Shown: piece by piece, positions 26,801-36,278 of the stretch
Position numbering within the stretch: position 1 is the stretch's first letter
Layout of the letters: the number at the start of each line of letters is the position of its first letter
NCBI GenBank assembly: GCA_016926875.1
Contig: JAFGNU010000023.1
Location: 1 to 64,000, forward strand
Source of the DNA: Anaerolineae bacterium
GTDB lineage: Bacteria > Chloroflexota > Anaerolineae > Aggregatilineales > Aggregatilineaceae
Direction: 5' to 3'
Length of the DNA stretch: 64,000 nt
Notes under the pieces: generated by a model
What the model was told of the DNA's origin: nothing
Seen by the model: the letters and a program-made list of their open reading frames with translations, nothing else
The model's database searches: none
Position numbers and translations under genes: made by a program

Positions 26801-29800
26801 ACAGCGTTGCCTGCCGGACAGGTGATGGTGCCGCGAAGTCCAGAAAAACCTGCAAAACATCGCGTGGGCCTTGAGCACCGGCAATCGCGCGGCTGGCGTG
26901 ATAGAGCGTAGCTGTATCCTGCAACGCCGCCTCAGTCCGGATCAACAAGCGCTGGTTCTCGATGGAAATGGACGCCTGGTCGGCTAGAGTAGTAACAAAC
27001 CGGCGCTCCTCCGCTGTGAATTCGTGTGGCGCGTTAAATCCGAGCACAAGCCAACCGCTGCGCTGCCCGCGTACTCCCAGCGGGAACCCGGCTAGCGTTG
27101 CCAACCTGACCTTGTGCAGAAAGTCGACCAACTCGCCAGCCGCGTCAATGGCGTGGAGCATAACCGGCTGGTCATCCAGCACCGGGGCCAACACCGGGAT
27201 GCTACATTCCAGCGGCGTGTCCGGCGGGTAACTACCGGCCAGATCAACACCCTGTGCTTCTGTAGCGCTCAACTCCTGCAAGAAGATATACACCCGGGTG
27301 GGCATGATGGTGCTGGTTTGTTGAAGAATTACCTGCACCAGCTCGTTCATGCTGGTTGCCCGCGAAATCGAACGGCTGGCTTCGTAGAGCAGCGTGGTTT
27401 CACGCAAGCTGTTCTGAAGCGCGCGTTCCAACTCTTGCAGCTCGGTGATATTCTGGAATGCGCCCACCACGGCGGTGATGTTCCCTTCCGCGTCCAGGAT
27501 CGGCGCAGCATTCGCCAGCAGGTTGATTTCGAACCCTTCGGGATGCAAAATGGTGATGTCGTCCACCAACTCGGTACGGCCGCTTTCTAATGCGCGGGTC
27601 AGCGGCCATTCTGACTTAGGATATGGTTCGTGCGTACCGGTTCGTACAGTTGGGTACGGGCGCGTTCGATCTGTGGCGGCTCCCGGCTGCATATCCGGCC
27701 CCATCAGATCCAGCAGGCGCTGGTTCGACAGAATCACTTGCCCCTCCCGGTCTGTTACCAACACGCCGGTAGGCATGGTATTCATGATACTTTGAAGATT
27801 CTGACGCTGGCTTTCGGCCTGGTTGAACAGGCGCCGGTTTTCGGTTGCCACGGCTACCTGGCTGGCCAACGTGGCAGCAAGCTGAATATCGCGCTCGTCA
27901 AGGTTCGGTTCGTCCAGCGCACGGCCAATCAGTAACACCCCGGCCAATTCGGCTGCAACCTTCACCGGTGCAGCGATGTGCTTTCCCCACAAACGCTGCA
28001 TACCTGAGCTTTGATCGCCAACCGCCGGGTGATCGCTCGGATCATTGATCAGCACGATCTCACCGATCCGCGCCGCTTCGGCCAGTGCGTTACGGTCCTG
28101 GTGTACATCGATTGTTTCCGGCAGCGCCGGATCAGACACCGCTACCTGCCTCAGCGTGGCGCCCTCATCCGAGACCAGCCCAAACCACCAGCGGTCATAG
28201 TGTCCCGGCCCGGCTACCGCTTCAAACAGGCTTTGCAGACCAGATTCATACTCACCGCCGATCTGGCTGGCCAACTGTCCCGCCTCGGCCAGGGCGCGCG
28301 CACGGCGGGCCTCGCTTTGCGCTTCTTCAAACAGGCGGCGGTTCTCGATAGCGATGGCAAGCTGGTCGGCCAGCGCGCTGGCAAAGGTCACATACCCTGT
28401 ATCAAAAGCTGCCGGACGGCGGCTGGCGCACGACAACACACCAAACCACCTGCCGCCCGCATTCAGCGGAGCCAAAACCGCGCTGTGCATGTGTAGATTG
28501 CTCAGCCTGTCGCGCAGTGGGTGCGTATCGGGCAGATCGCGCCCGATGTCGGCATATGCCACCGGTATATTGACCGGCAGCGTGTGATCCTCGACTTGCG
28601 TCAGTGGCAGCATCCAGACACGCGAGTGATCATCGTCCGCTGCTGGCAGATTCTGATCATTCCAGGCATAGACCCTTTCCAGGTATTGCACGACAGTAGG
28701 GTCCGGCCCGGAGAGCAGAATCTCAACACTATCGACATACGAAGCCGCACTAAGCTGTTCTGTTACCAGTTGGTAGATAGCTGTCAGGTCTGACTCACCA
28801 CTCACTGCACGAGCCGTCTCGTACAGCCGCTCGGTTTCGGCCAGCGCGCGCTGTGTCTGTTGGAACAGGCGCGCATTCTCAACCGCCAGCGAGACACGCT
28901 CGGCTACCGCCTGGATCAGTGCCCGATCCTCTTCGTTGAGTTCTTCGTCTCCCGGCAGGGCAGCGGCCAGCGTCCCGATCGTTTCGCCTCGCACCTGGAT
29001 GGCCGCCTCAACGCGGCGGGGCAGCAGCCTGTCTACTCGATCGTCGGTTAGCGACACTACGTTCATCTGGTCATAAACATATCCGGGCAGCGTCTGTGCC
29101 GCTTCGCCTTCGATGAACTGCCCCCAGACCGTTTGGGTCAACTGGCGGTTCAGGCTGTCGATCTCACGGACACGGGCGTCGGATTCGGCCAGCAGCCGGG
29201 CGTTATCGATCGCAATTGCTAGCTGGTCGGACAGGCTTTCGAACGTTTGCACCATTTCTCTGGTGAATACATCCGTCTGCGTGCTCTGGACATCCAGCGC
29301 GCCGATCACCCGGCCTTCAATCGCCAGCGGGAGCGCCATTTCGGCCCGCGTATCAGGCAGCAAGGGATTCGGCTGCCAGGGTACCTCACCGGCCAATGTG
29401 TCAGACGCGATCACCGTCTCACCACTCGCCGTTACGCGCCCGATCACCGAGTTGGAGCCGACCACCAGCCTGTGGCCCAGATCAAGTAGTTGTTGCCCTG
29501 CCTCGCCGGTGCTCTCAACCAGCACCGCATGGTCTCCCAGGTCGTCTAGCAGGAATACCTGGGCATGGTAAATGACATCGAACCGGCGGCGAATCTGTTC
29601 GACAGTTTCGCGTAACAGGACATTAACATCCCGCAGACCGGCAGCCATACGCCCGATCTGGGCCGATATTTCCAGGTCGCGGGTACGATCCTGCACGCTC
29701 TGGTATAACCCTTCCATCTCAGCGTGCGAACGCCCCAAGACTTCTGCCATCTGGTTAAATTGATCGGCCAGGTCAACAAGTTCCATGCTGCCCTGTGGAT

Positions 29801-30518
29801 CAATACGATAGTCTAGCTGGCCTTCTCGAAAACTTTGGGCGCCCATCCTGACTGCACGAAGCGGTTTAATCACATTACGCTGCATCAACACCAGCGCAGC
29901 CAGACCAACCAGTACGATCCCGGCCAGCCCAATGAACATCGATGTCAGAATGCCTTTTTGAAGCTGAGCATCGATCGGTTCGGCAGCCGTGGCAACGATC
30001 AGGTCCATCTGCTCATCTGACAGAATGCCAAACGAGCCAAGGCTGACGCGCGTCAGGTAAACTGTGCCAAAATGGGGCACAGTACGCCGGACCGTCTCAT
30101 CATACGGTACGCCTTCCAGGCCAAGCTCGCCAAGCGTCCTGTCTTTATACACCGATTCCGTATGGACGTATACAGTGCCGTCCTGCAGCACAACCGCTGC
30201 AAAGTCCATGTCTTTCTGTGCGGTCAGAAAGCTGGCAACCCCCGCATCCAACTGCTGGTTAACGATCGGTGCAAAGCGATCCGGGTCATAGGAGGTCTCA
30301 GTCGACAGCAGGGTGAACATCGCAGACATCAGATAATCAAATGCTTCACCTGCTGATTGTATCGAGGCGGCTACGGCCAGACTCTGCTGCCGGGCCGATT
30401 TGACCAATGAGTCACGCTCCCGCACAGTATGCACGGCCTGAAGCAGCGCGGTCAGCAGCAGCAGCGCCACCACAATAATCAGGACAATTTGGGTCTGGAT
30501 ACCTCGTCTGCGAATCAT
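23835..30518 (-). CDS. Giant multi-GAF/PAS hybrid histidine kinase with two receivers
   Basis: The protein has about 2227 residues. In order: membrane helix 11-33, an outside sensor of about 155 residues, helix 190-211, HAMP 212-265, GAF 270-440, a degenerate GAF 445-555, GAF 560-730, GAF 735-898, PAS 903-1025, GAFs 1030-1190, 1198-1370, 1375-1538 and 1545-1702, HisKA near 1717-1782 with MSHELRTPLNSIIGFSR, HATPase 1828-1942 (NLVSNAAKFT, DTGIGIA, GTGMGLPLAKSL), receiver 1982-2094 (VVEDD, VVLLDVNMPD, YLIKPF) and a second receiver 2102-2218 (LLVDDK, VILDLRMPG). It is the only kinase in the seven-gene operon and lies between the kinase-less GAF receptors and the PLP-receiver fusion. The PAS segment lies between GAF domains, an unusual order. 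Ligands are unknown. Confidence 0.93.
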   Translation of the reverse strand: MIRRRGIQTQIVLIIVVALLLLTALLQAVHTVRERDSLVKSARQQSLAVAASIQSAGEAFDYLMSAMFTLLSTETSYDPDRFAPIVNQQLDAGVASFLTAQKDMDFAAVVLQDGTVYVHTESVYKDRTLGELGLEGVPYDETVRRTVPHFGTVYLTRVSLGSFGILSDEQMDLIVATAAEPIDAQLQKGILTSMFIGLAGIVLVGLAALVLMQRNVIKPLRAVRMGAQSFREGQLDYRIDPQGSMELVDLADQFNQMAEVLGRSHAEMEGLYQSVQDRTRDLEISAQIGRMAAGLRDVNVLLRETVEQIRRRFDVIYHAQVFLLDDLGDHAVLVESTGEAGQQLLDLGHRLVVGSNSVIGRVTASGETVIASDTLAGEVPWQPNPLLPDTRAEMALPLAIEGRVIGALDVQSTQTDVFTREMVQTFESLSDQLAIAIDNARLLAESDARVREIDSLNRQLTQTVWGQFIEGEAAQTLPGYVYDQMNVVSLTDDRVDRLLPRRVEAAIQVRGETIGTLAAALPGDEELNEEDRALIQAVAERVSLAVENARLFQQTQRALAETERLYETARAVSGESDLTAIYQLVTEQLSAASYVDSVEILLSGPDPTVVQYLERVYAWNDQNLPAADDDHSRVWMLPLTQVEDHTLPVNIPVAYADIGRDLPDTHPLRDRLSNLHMHSAVLAPLNAGGRWFGVLSCASRRPAAFDTGYVTFASALADQLAIAIENRRLFEEAQSEARRARALAEAGQLASQIGGEYESGLQSLFEAVAGPGHYDRWWFGLVSDEGATLRQVAVSDPALPETIDVHQDRNALAEAARIGEIVLINDPSDHPAVGDQSSGMQRLWGKHIAAPVKVAAELAGVLLIGRALDEPNLDERDIQLAATLASQVAVATENRRLFNQAESQRQNLQSIMNTMPTGVLVTDREGQVILSNQRLLDLMGPDMQPGAATDRTRPYPTVRTGTHEPYPKSEWPLTRALESGRTELVDDITILHPEGFEINLLANAAPILDAEGNITAVVGAFQNITELQELERALQNSLRETTLLYEASRSISRATSMNELVQVILQQTSTIMPTRVYIFLQELSATEAQGVDLAGSYPPDTPLECSIPVLAPVLDDQPVMLHAIDAAGELVDFLHKVRLATLAGFPLGVRGQRSGWLVLGFNAPHEFTAEERRFVTTLADQASISIENQRLLIRTEAALQDTATLYHASRAIAGAQGPRDVLQVFLDFAAPSPVRQATLYVLLGTGLEEGYQTVIAAADWGQVGKDNLAGQRWRSDEFPFWGQLTSFDVRCCNDVGQDTSLDETAQTALEAMGNRAAAMIPLTMAGRPLGLIVLGLPTPWTHTEDQVRIYESLADQAAVALENDRLFRQAQRRARQLATAAEISGAVTSILQLDQLFPQVVNLIRDSFEYDHVQIFMLSDDGTLANLAASTGEAGQKLLEIGHNLPVGSQSVIGQVTANGQPQIVLDTTAPETMHWVNPYLPATRSEMALPLIARGQILGALDVQSDQPGTFTEEDTRMLASLADLVATAIDNARLFEVSEHRAEEMSFLYNVTTAATTSPDLDEALQQAVHTLRDTLGVEMVEIFLPDESGEFLLMSAEASPSGMETDLSATSIDRSLVGWVARHNEAVVIGDLSQDPRRLPGSESARSVVAVPMQTTGDLVGVLIVASEALNAFDDNDLRLLQTLSGSLGAVIQNSRLLREVQIANEQLLEVDRLKTNFLAAMSHELRTPLNSIIGFSRVILKGIDGPLTETQEQDLTTIFESGKHLLGLVNDILDQAKIEAKKMELSHAYFKLPNVISGVMSTAVGLTRDRPIELHTELADNLPDAYGDEFRTRQILLNLVSNAAKFTNQGRITVSAFPVVEDEQPFIQVSVTDTGIGIAQEDMPLLFEAFQQVDNSTTRAVEGTGMGLPLAKSLTELQGGRIWVQSTPGVGSTFSVTIPTVPMDEIGEAPDEAGESGDAAFQAAAEFAESTAPPANSRVVLVVEDDVEMINLYRRYLSRAGYDVIGCTHSDNAEELVIAYQPYVVLLDVNMPDRDGWDVLARLKDADDTFETPVIVCSIDADTGRGFQLGASEYLIKPFSEDQLLDAIQGVKVGNGRQRILLVDDKPESIRVFREALEASERYHILEVTTGQQALDVIRHGQQIDLVILDLRMPGIDGFEVLQALRSDEQMAHIPVLVLTAEDISADERAALEEIDIYRKDAIDEQNLLDRVKSRLGRTQENE

Positions 30519-30522
30519 GGTT

Positions 30523-32826
30523 TTATCCGTCCGTCGTATCAGCCTGGGATTCTGGTGCGCGACTGGTTGGCCTCACCAGTTGGATAGCGGCCTGTGGAAC
30601 ACGCAGTGCCAGGCCAAGCTCCCGTACGGCTGTTTGCAAAATCTGGTCGATGTCGGTTGTGGCAGTTAGCTTACCTGAAATCTGGTTCACCAACGATTCG
30701 CGCCGTGCCGCGCGCTGGCTTTGCTCGAACAGCCGGATGTTATCTGCTGTCAGCGCCAGGCGAGTTGTCAACTCCAGGGCAGTCTGGCGCACACTACCGG
30801 TATAGCGTGCTGCGGGCACCTGCCATTCCACTGCGCCCAACACCTCGTCACGCAGCATCACAGGCACGGCAAACGTAACTGTATCGCCGTCGACCCGCTC
30901 GGCAATCTGGTGGGTGCGGATCGCCTCTTGTTGCAGCGTCGTCCAACCGCCATCTGGCGACTCTAAACGCCCTGCCGTTGCGCTCAACTCTTGCGCGCTG
31001 CGTCCGCGTATTTCCTCTTGCCAGGCACCGCGAGTCAGCAGGCGGTTCAGATTCTCGATCTCTTGCAGCCGGGCGTTTGATTCGTCGAACAAGGCCGCAT
31101 TTTGGATGGCGATGGTGATCTGGTCGGCCATACCCTGAAACAACTCAACATCGCGATCACCAAACGCATCGGGCTGCTTACTTTGCAAGTCCAACGCACC
31201 GATAACACGATCGCCAAGACGGAGCGGCAGTGCCATCTCGGCACGGGTATCAGGTAAAAACTCGTTGCGTTTGTGCAAGGGGTTAGCCGACGTGTCCAGG
31301 GCTACGACGGCATAGCCGGATGCCGTCACGCTGCCGATCACGCTCCGGCTGCCTACTTCCAGGTAGTGTCCGCGCTGGAGTAACTGGCGTCCTGCCGTAC
31401 CGGTTGAAGCGCGCAGCATCGCCTGCTGAGTTTGGGCATCGATCAGAAAAACCTGGGCATGATAAATCGTATCAAACCGGTCCCGGATCAGGGTCACGAC
31501 CTCTTCGAGCAGGGAGTCCAGGTCGCGGATATTGGTCAAAATACGCCCGATTTCAAGTGTAGTCTCCAGGTCTTGAGTACGCTCTGCAACACGTGTTTCC
31601 AGCTCTTCGATGGCATGGAACAACTGGGCGGACATATCGCCAAACGTATTATGCAGAATCCCGATCTCGTCCTGGCGCGAAAGCTCCGGCAAATCAATGT
31701 CCAGATGCCCGCCGGTCACCTGGCGCGCCACTTCGGTCAACTGGGCAATCGGGCGGCCAATCACCACCGTACCGATAAACGCCGCACCCAACCCCAACAG
31801 CAAACCGCCAAATGCCACCGGGAGCAGGGTCAGAATCACTTCCTCAAAAGCCGCGTCGTCAATACCTTGAACCGGTGTTTCTACCAGAAAGGTGATCTCT
31901 GGCCCATCGGTAAGCTGGATTGCTTCATGATACCCCAGCACATCGGTATCCAAGAGCGGGCTGTAGTAGGTAGATACGCCAACCTCACTGCGTTGTGCGG
32001 CCTTGAATCCCCTGGAATCATGTGCGTCAGTTAAGAATCCCAGATCTCGCGCAGGAGAAAGCAACAGCCCCTCCTGGTTGAGCAAAAAAACGTGGGTCGG
32101 CTGGGTGCTTTCGGGGAAATCCCTAAGTGCCGCATACAGACCTGGCAGCGGATCCGATGAGTCAGTTACGGCCAGGTTTTGTGTAAACACGACATGCCCA
32201 ATAACGAATGCACTGCCCCCCGCAAGCTGCTGAGAAGACCTGAATGTCAGGATCACATCAATCGAAGGGTTGCCCTCAGCATCGGGGTAAATACTTGTGA
32301 GCGTGTTGTGGACACCGATTTCGTCAGACAGAATCAACTCGTCAGCAGGTGTTGCACTCGGCGACGGTGGGTCAAAAACGACATTGATCATCCCTGCTTT
32401 TTGGGTAGCATCCATAACCGGACTGCCTGTAAAGCCGACCAGCCGGATGCGAGAAAGCGAGGGCGAATGGGTTAAAAAGCGCACCACCTTGATCTCGATA
32501 CTCCGCTCCAACGGCTCCCGCAGCGCTTCGGACATGGCCGTTGGCGCCCGATATAGATAATCTTCAAGCTGGCTATAGTCTGTGGGGGAAGAAATGAGAG
32601 CTTGAAGCTCGTTGATCAGGGCATTGAACGTCTGGTTGGTCTGTTTGATCTCATACGGCCCCAGCGTTTCCAGGCGCGTCTGGTTTTCCTGGCGCAGGCT
32701 GTCAATACGCTGGCTTACTGCCGGTACCATCACGACTAAAATCGGCACCAGGATCGCGACCAGGAAAATAACCGTCAGCTTGACCCGGATCGACCAGTTT
32801 AGGAAATTGAAATGGCGTAGTAACAT
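30523..32826 (-). CDS. Membrane GAF receptor with HAMP, no kinase domain
   Basis: This is a 767-residue receptor. Helix about 16-36, an extracellular sensor of about 290 residues that could be a dCache-type domain (inferred), helix 330-357, HAMP 358-410, a short coiled coil, a full GAF 420-580 (STGTAGRQLLQRGHY, GALDLQS), a half-GAF 600-700 and a tail 710-750 ending in LALRVPQAAIQLV. No HisKA, HATPase, GGDEF or methyl-accepting domain follows, so signal output must pass through a partner. The start at 32826 has AGGAG seven bases ahead and lies 10 bp after the upstream stop. The downstream kinase starts 4 bp after its stop. The GAF is close to the first GAF of that kinase. Confidence 0.88.
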   Translation of the reverse strand: MLLRHFNFLNWSIRVKLTVIFLVAILVPILVVMVPAVSQRIDSLRQENQTRLETLGPYEIKQTNQTFNALINELQALISSPTDYSQLEDYLYRAPTAMSEALREPLERSIEIKVVRFLTHSPSLSRIRLVGFTGSPVMDATQKAGMINVVFDPPSPSATPADELILSDEIGVHNTLTSIYPDAEGNPSIDVILTFRSSQQLAGGSAFVIGHVVFTQNLAVTDSSDPLPGLYAALRDFPESTQPTHVFLLNQEGLLLSPARDLGFLTDAHDSRGFKAAQRSEVGVSTYYSPLLDTDVLGYHEAIQLTDGPEITFLVETPVQGIDDAAFEEVILTLLPVAFGGLLLGLGAAFIGTVVIGRPIAQLTEVARQVTGGHLDIDLPELSRQDEIGILHNTFGDMSAQLFHAIEELETRVAERTQDLETTLEIGRILTNIRDLDSLLEEVVTLIRDRFDTIYHAQVFLIDAQTQQAMLRASTGTAGRQLLQRGHYLEVGSRSVIGSVTASGYAVVALDTSANPLHKRNEFLPDTRAEMALPLRLGDRVIGALDLQSKQPDAFGDRDVELFQGMADQITIAIQNAALFDESNARLQEIENLNRLLTRGAWQEEIRGRSAQELSATAGRLESPDGGWTTLQQEAIRTHQIAERVDGDTVTFAVPVMLRDEVLGAVEWQVPAARYTGSVRQTALELTTRLALTADNIRLFEQSQRAARRESLVNQISGKLTATTDIDQILQTAVRELGLALRVPQAAIQLVRPTSRAPESQADTTDG

Positions 32827-32836
32827 CGGCCCGCTC

Positions 32837-34525
32837 CTACGCTTGCTCAGCGGATGAATCGATAAACGCCTCGCCCAGCCGCACCTGGGTGCGGGTTGCG
32901 CCCAGCGCATCCTGGAACTCGGCAGCCGCCAGGGTTAGCAGCGTTTGTAGATCGTTGGTGGTCTGAAGTTGTGATGTTACCTGGCTGATCAACTGTTCAC
33001 GCTGCGCGGTGGTTTGCGCTTGTTCAAATAGACGCGCATTTTCCAGCGAGAGCGCCAGCCGTTCGGCCACAGCCTGGGCCATCTCCAACGCTTGCGATGA
33101 CCAGCCCGGTTCACCAGGCCTGCGAAATTCGATCGCGCCCAGCGCCTGGCCGCGCAGCCGGATCGGAACGCTCAGCACATGCTCGTCTCCGCGTCGTTCC
33201 AGGTGCGGCTGCCCATCTTCCATGGTCTGCCGCAGCAATTCGGACTCGGTGCTAGACGGCGTGATCGACTGTTCTTGCCAGTCGAAGCCGGGGACTGCCT
33301 CACGATAGTCAGCCAGATAAGTGCCCCACGTTGTCCCGACTAACTGCCGGTTGATACGTGCCACTTCCTGCCGCCCAGACTCAACGCGCTCTAGCAGTTG
33401 ATCGCGTTCTGCATAGGTTGCGCGTAGTTCCCTGGTTTGATGGGCACCGTGAAGCACGGCAGCAAGCTGGTTCGAAACTGCCGTTAACACCTCGACCAAT
33501 CGCGGGGAAAACGTAGTAGGGGCGGCTCCGTGCAGGTCCAAGACCCCTACTGGCAGCAGGTCCCCCACGCGCAGCGGCAGCAGCAGTTCGCTTTGTGTCG
33601 CGGGCAAAAAACCAACACGTTGATCTTCGGGAGCAGTGTTCAGAATCTGAATCGGTTCGGTCTGGCGCAGCGCGTTGTTCACCGGGGAGCTTTCATCAGG
33701 TCTGCGCAGGCTTTCTTCTTCCAGCAGCCTGCGGCCAATAAACCCCGTGCTGGCTCTCAACACAGCCAACCCACTCAGCGGATCGGCCAGGTACACCTGG
33801 GCGTGGTAGAGTTCAAACGCGTCGCGAATCTGCTCGATAGTGCGGTTCAGGTCCTCGTCGGAATCGGGCATAGTCACCAGCGCGTGACTGGCTGCTGCGG
33901 TGTTAGTGATCAGGTGTGCCAGGTGGTGCTGCTGTACTGTAACATCCTCAATGGTACTGCCAAACGTCACGAGCATGATAGTGCTCAGGACAATCATCAG
34001 CGCCACGACGAAAATGGTTGCACCGACACTTTCTACTGCTGAACCGCTTGACGGCTCCGGTTCTAACCCCACGCCGATCTGGATGCTGCCACCCACGGCA
34101 ACTGCGACGATCAACAGCAGGGCGATCCCTAACAAGCTGGAGCGCCGCAACAAAACACCCGCAGCAGTCAGGGGCAGCAAGAGCACGATGGTAAAGGGTG
34201 TGCTGTCCAACCGGTAATCAGGAAAGATTGTCAGCAGCGACATCATCATGATGTTCAACACAAACAAAAACCGCGCTCGTTGCAGCCACCCGCGCTGAAT
34301 AGACCAATGAACTAACACCGCGGCAGCCAGCGATACGGGTACAAACAGGATTCCTGGCTCAAGGTGTGGGTCTTCGATCACCCACCAAGAAAGGAGTGGG
34401 CTAGCAGCTATAATCATGACCATCCAGGCCAGGTTGATGATCAGCAGCCGGGATGCTTGCTGCCGTTCGGCGGAATCCGGGTAGCCAAAATGGACTGTGG
34501 TTAAACGCGTGATCCTGTTTTGCAT
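32837..34525 (-). CDS. Polytopic membrane GAF receptor, no kinase domain
   Basis: This is 562 residues. Residues 30-205 hold about six hydrophobic helices with short loops (a MASE-like sensory membrane unit, class not identified). A coiled coil leads to a GAF (about 210-380; HAQVYLADPLSG, RASTGFIGRRLL, GVLDLHGAAPTTFSP), then the family linker (RINRQLVGTTWGTYL), a half-GAF (VPIRLRGQALGAIEF) and the tail REQLISQVTSQLQ ending in LGATRTQVRLG. There is no transmitter or effector domain. The start at 34525 is preferred because of a GAGGCG site eight bases ahead. It is one of three polytopic paralogues in the operon. Confidence 0.86.
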   Translation of the reverse strand: MQNRITRLTTVHFGYPDSAERQQASRLLIINLAWMVMIIAASPLLSWWVIEDPHLEPGILFVPVSLAAAVLVHWSIQRGWLQRARFLFVLNIMMMSLLTIFPDYRLDSTPFTIVLLLPLTAAGVLLRRSSLLGIALLLIVAVAVGGSIQIGVGLEPEPSSGSAVESVGATIFVVALMIVLSTIMLVTFGSTIEDVTVQQHHLAHLITNTAAASHALVTMPDSDEDLNRTIEQIRDAFELYHAQVYLADPLSGLAVLRASTGFIGRRLLEEESLRRPDESSPVNNALRQTEPIQILNTAPEDQRVGFLPATQSELLLPLRVGDLLPVGVLDLHGAAPTTFSPRLVEVLTAVSNQLAAVLHGAHQTRELRATYAERDQLLERVESGRQEVARINRQLVGTTWGTYLADYREAVPGFDWQEQSITPSSTESELLRQTMEDGQPHLERRGDEHVLSVPIRLRGQALGAIEFRRPGEPGWSSQALEMAQAVAERLALSLENARLFEQAQTTAQREQLISQVTSQLQTTNDLQTLLTLAAAEFQDALGATRTQVRLGEAFIDSSAEQA

Positions 34526-34541
34526 AACGGTCGCCTCTGGT

Positions 34542-36278
34542 TCAACTGCGGTCGGTCGGACCACCTTCATCTTGCCCGTTACCGGCAGGCGAGCGTAACT
34601 CCGGTGTCATCACTTTGTCGAATGGAAGCAAGCGTATCGCCCCCTGATCGGCGCCCAATGTTTGCCCTAGCGCATCAAGCGCCGTCGTCAGTACGTCTTG
34701 AATGGTCGTCAACCCTTGCAGGCGGGCAGTGATCGCGTTGATCTGCTGTTCGCGGGCAACCGCTGACCGCGCCTGTTCAACAAGCCGCGCGTTTTCCAGG
34801 CTGACGCTCATACGCTCAGCAACCGCCTGCAAGATATTTAGTGCTTCGCGCTGGCTGTGTGCGTCGGCCAGGCATACCTCAATCACTCCAATCGACTGGC
34901 CGTGTACGTTGATCGGCACGGCCAGCGTTTGCTGATTGCCCTGGTGGCGGCTAACGACATGGCGTTGTGTGGCCGCTTCCCGCATGGCAGGCGTCCAATC
35001 TGTCGGCTCTGGTTGTATGTCCTGCCCCACCAGAGTCAAACCAAGGTCCGCATCATTTGCCTGGATATAATCCTGCCATGCCTGCTCAGCCAACTCGCGA
35101 TTAAGGCGCTCGATTTCGCGCAGGTTCGATTCGCTCTCCAAAAACAATTGCCGGTTCTGAAGCATGCTGCGCTGCTGGGTTTCAAACAGCCTGGCATTTT
35201 GAATCGCCTGGCTGATCTGATTCGCCATGACGCGCATCACTTCGACATCCTGACTGCTGAACGCATTTGGGCGCAGGCTGTGTATATCCAATACCCCGAT
35301 TGAATCTTCTCCGGCTAACAAGGGTATTGCCAGTTCGGACCGGGCATTGGCAAGCGGTTCTGCGTTGCGAAAAGCAACACGGGTTATATCCGGCACATAG
35401 AGCAGTTGTCCAGACACAATCGCTTCGCCAACCACCGTACCAGGATCAACCGGCACGCGGAAACCTTGCGTGAGCAATGCCCGGCCAGCCTCACCAGTGC
35501 TGACGGCAAGGTTGGCGTAGTCATGCGCGTCGTCTATCATAAAAATTTGCACATGATACAGGGCAAAGCGATCCCGGATCAAGTCTACAGCGCTCGACAG
35601 CAGCTCGTCCACGTTCAAAATGCGCGAAATAGCCTGCCCGGTTTCGGCAATGGCGCGTGTTTGTGTCACGGCCCGGTTGGCACGCAGCAGGGCGCGCTGC
35701 AAGTTCCACGAAAATACCCACAACATCAGCGAGATGATCGTCAGCATACCGGCGCTGACCAGTGCTTCGGTTAACAGTTCATCAAACGGGGCCGGTTCGA
35801 GTTGCAGCAGGTCTTCCGACTGTGCATAGGCCGTCACGATAAGCATCGCCCAACTGGATAGCAGCGCAATAGCCATCCCCCGGCTTCCATAGGCCAGCCC
35901 GACATACGTCAGCAAAATCGGAATCGTCAATACCGGGCTGGCAGCGAGACCATCGGTTAGTACACTGATCAGCGCAGTAAGCCCCAGCAGAACCCCGATC
36001 AGCCAGGCTGCTGTATCACTACGCCCGTGTTGTGTCAACCACATCGCGCTCACTGACCAGATGATCAGCACCGGTGCGGCAATCCCGCCCATCAACTTGT
36101 TGTCCATCATGCCCACATCGATACCGAACATCGTTACCGTGGTTGCATACAGGCCAAAAATCAGTACCAAGATCGCGATGCTGCTGCTCAAGGGCAGCAG
36201 TACGCGGGCACGCATCGCCTGCGCCGAATCGCGATAGTCATATTGGACAACAAACAGGTAGCGAAATAGCTTGTTCAT
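34542..36278 (-). CDS. Polytopic membrane GAF receptor, no kinase domain
   Basis: This 578-residue protein is a paralogue of its two neighbours. Residues 25-205 hold six or seven hydrophobic helices. Then come a coil, a full GAF (about 215-385; LAVSTGEAGRALLTQGF, IGVLDIHSLRPNAFSSQDV), the linker REIERLNRELAEQAWQDYI, a half-GAF (VPINVHGQSIGVIEV) and the tail REQQINAITARLQ to LGADQGAIRL. As in the other receptors, the chain stops just where a further GAF would begin. The ATG overlaps the upstream stop (ATGA, 4 bp), so the two are made in step. No kinase or cyclase domain is present. Its ligand is unknown. Confidence 0.86.
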   Translation of the reverse strand: MNKLFRYLFVVQYDYRDSAQAMRARVLLPLSSSIAILVLIFGLYATTVTMFGIDVGMMDNKLMGGIAAPVLIIWSVSAMWLTQHGRSDTAAWLIGVLLGLTALISVLTDGLAASPVLTIPILLTYVGLAYGSRGMAIALLSSWAMLIVTAYAQSEDLLQLEPAPFDELLTEALVSAGMLTIISLMLWVFSWNLQRALLRANRAVTQTRAIAETGQAISRILNVDELLSSAVDLIRDRFALYHVQIFMIDDAHDYANLAVSTGEAGRALLTQGFRVPVDPGTVVGEAIVSGQLLYVPDITRVAFRNAEPLANARSELAIPLLAGEDSIGVLDIHSLRPNAFSSQDVEVMRVMANQISQAIQNARLFETQQRSMLQNRQLFLESESNLREIERLNRELAEQAWQDYIQANDADLGLTLVGQDIQPEPTDWTPAMREAATQRHVVSRHQGNQQTLAVPINVHGQSIGVIEVCLADAHSQREALNILQAVAERMSVSLENARLVEQARSAVAREQQINAITARLQGLTTIQDVLTTALDALGQTLGADQGAIRLLPFDKVMTPELRSPAGNGQDEGGPTDRS

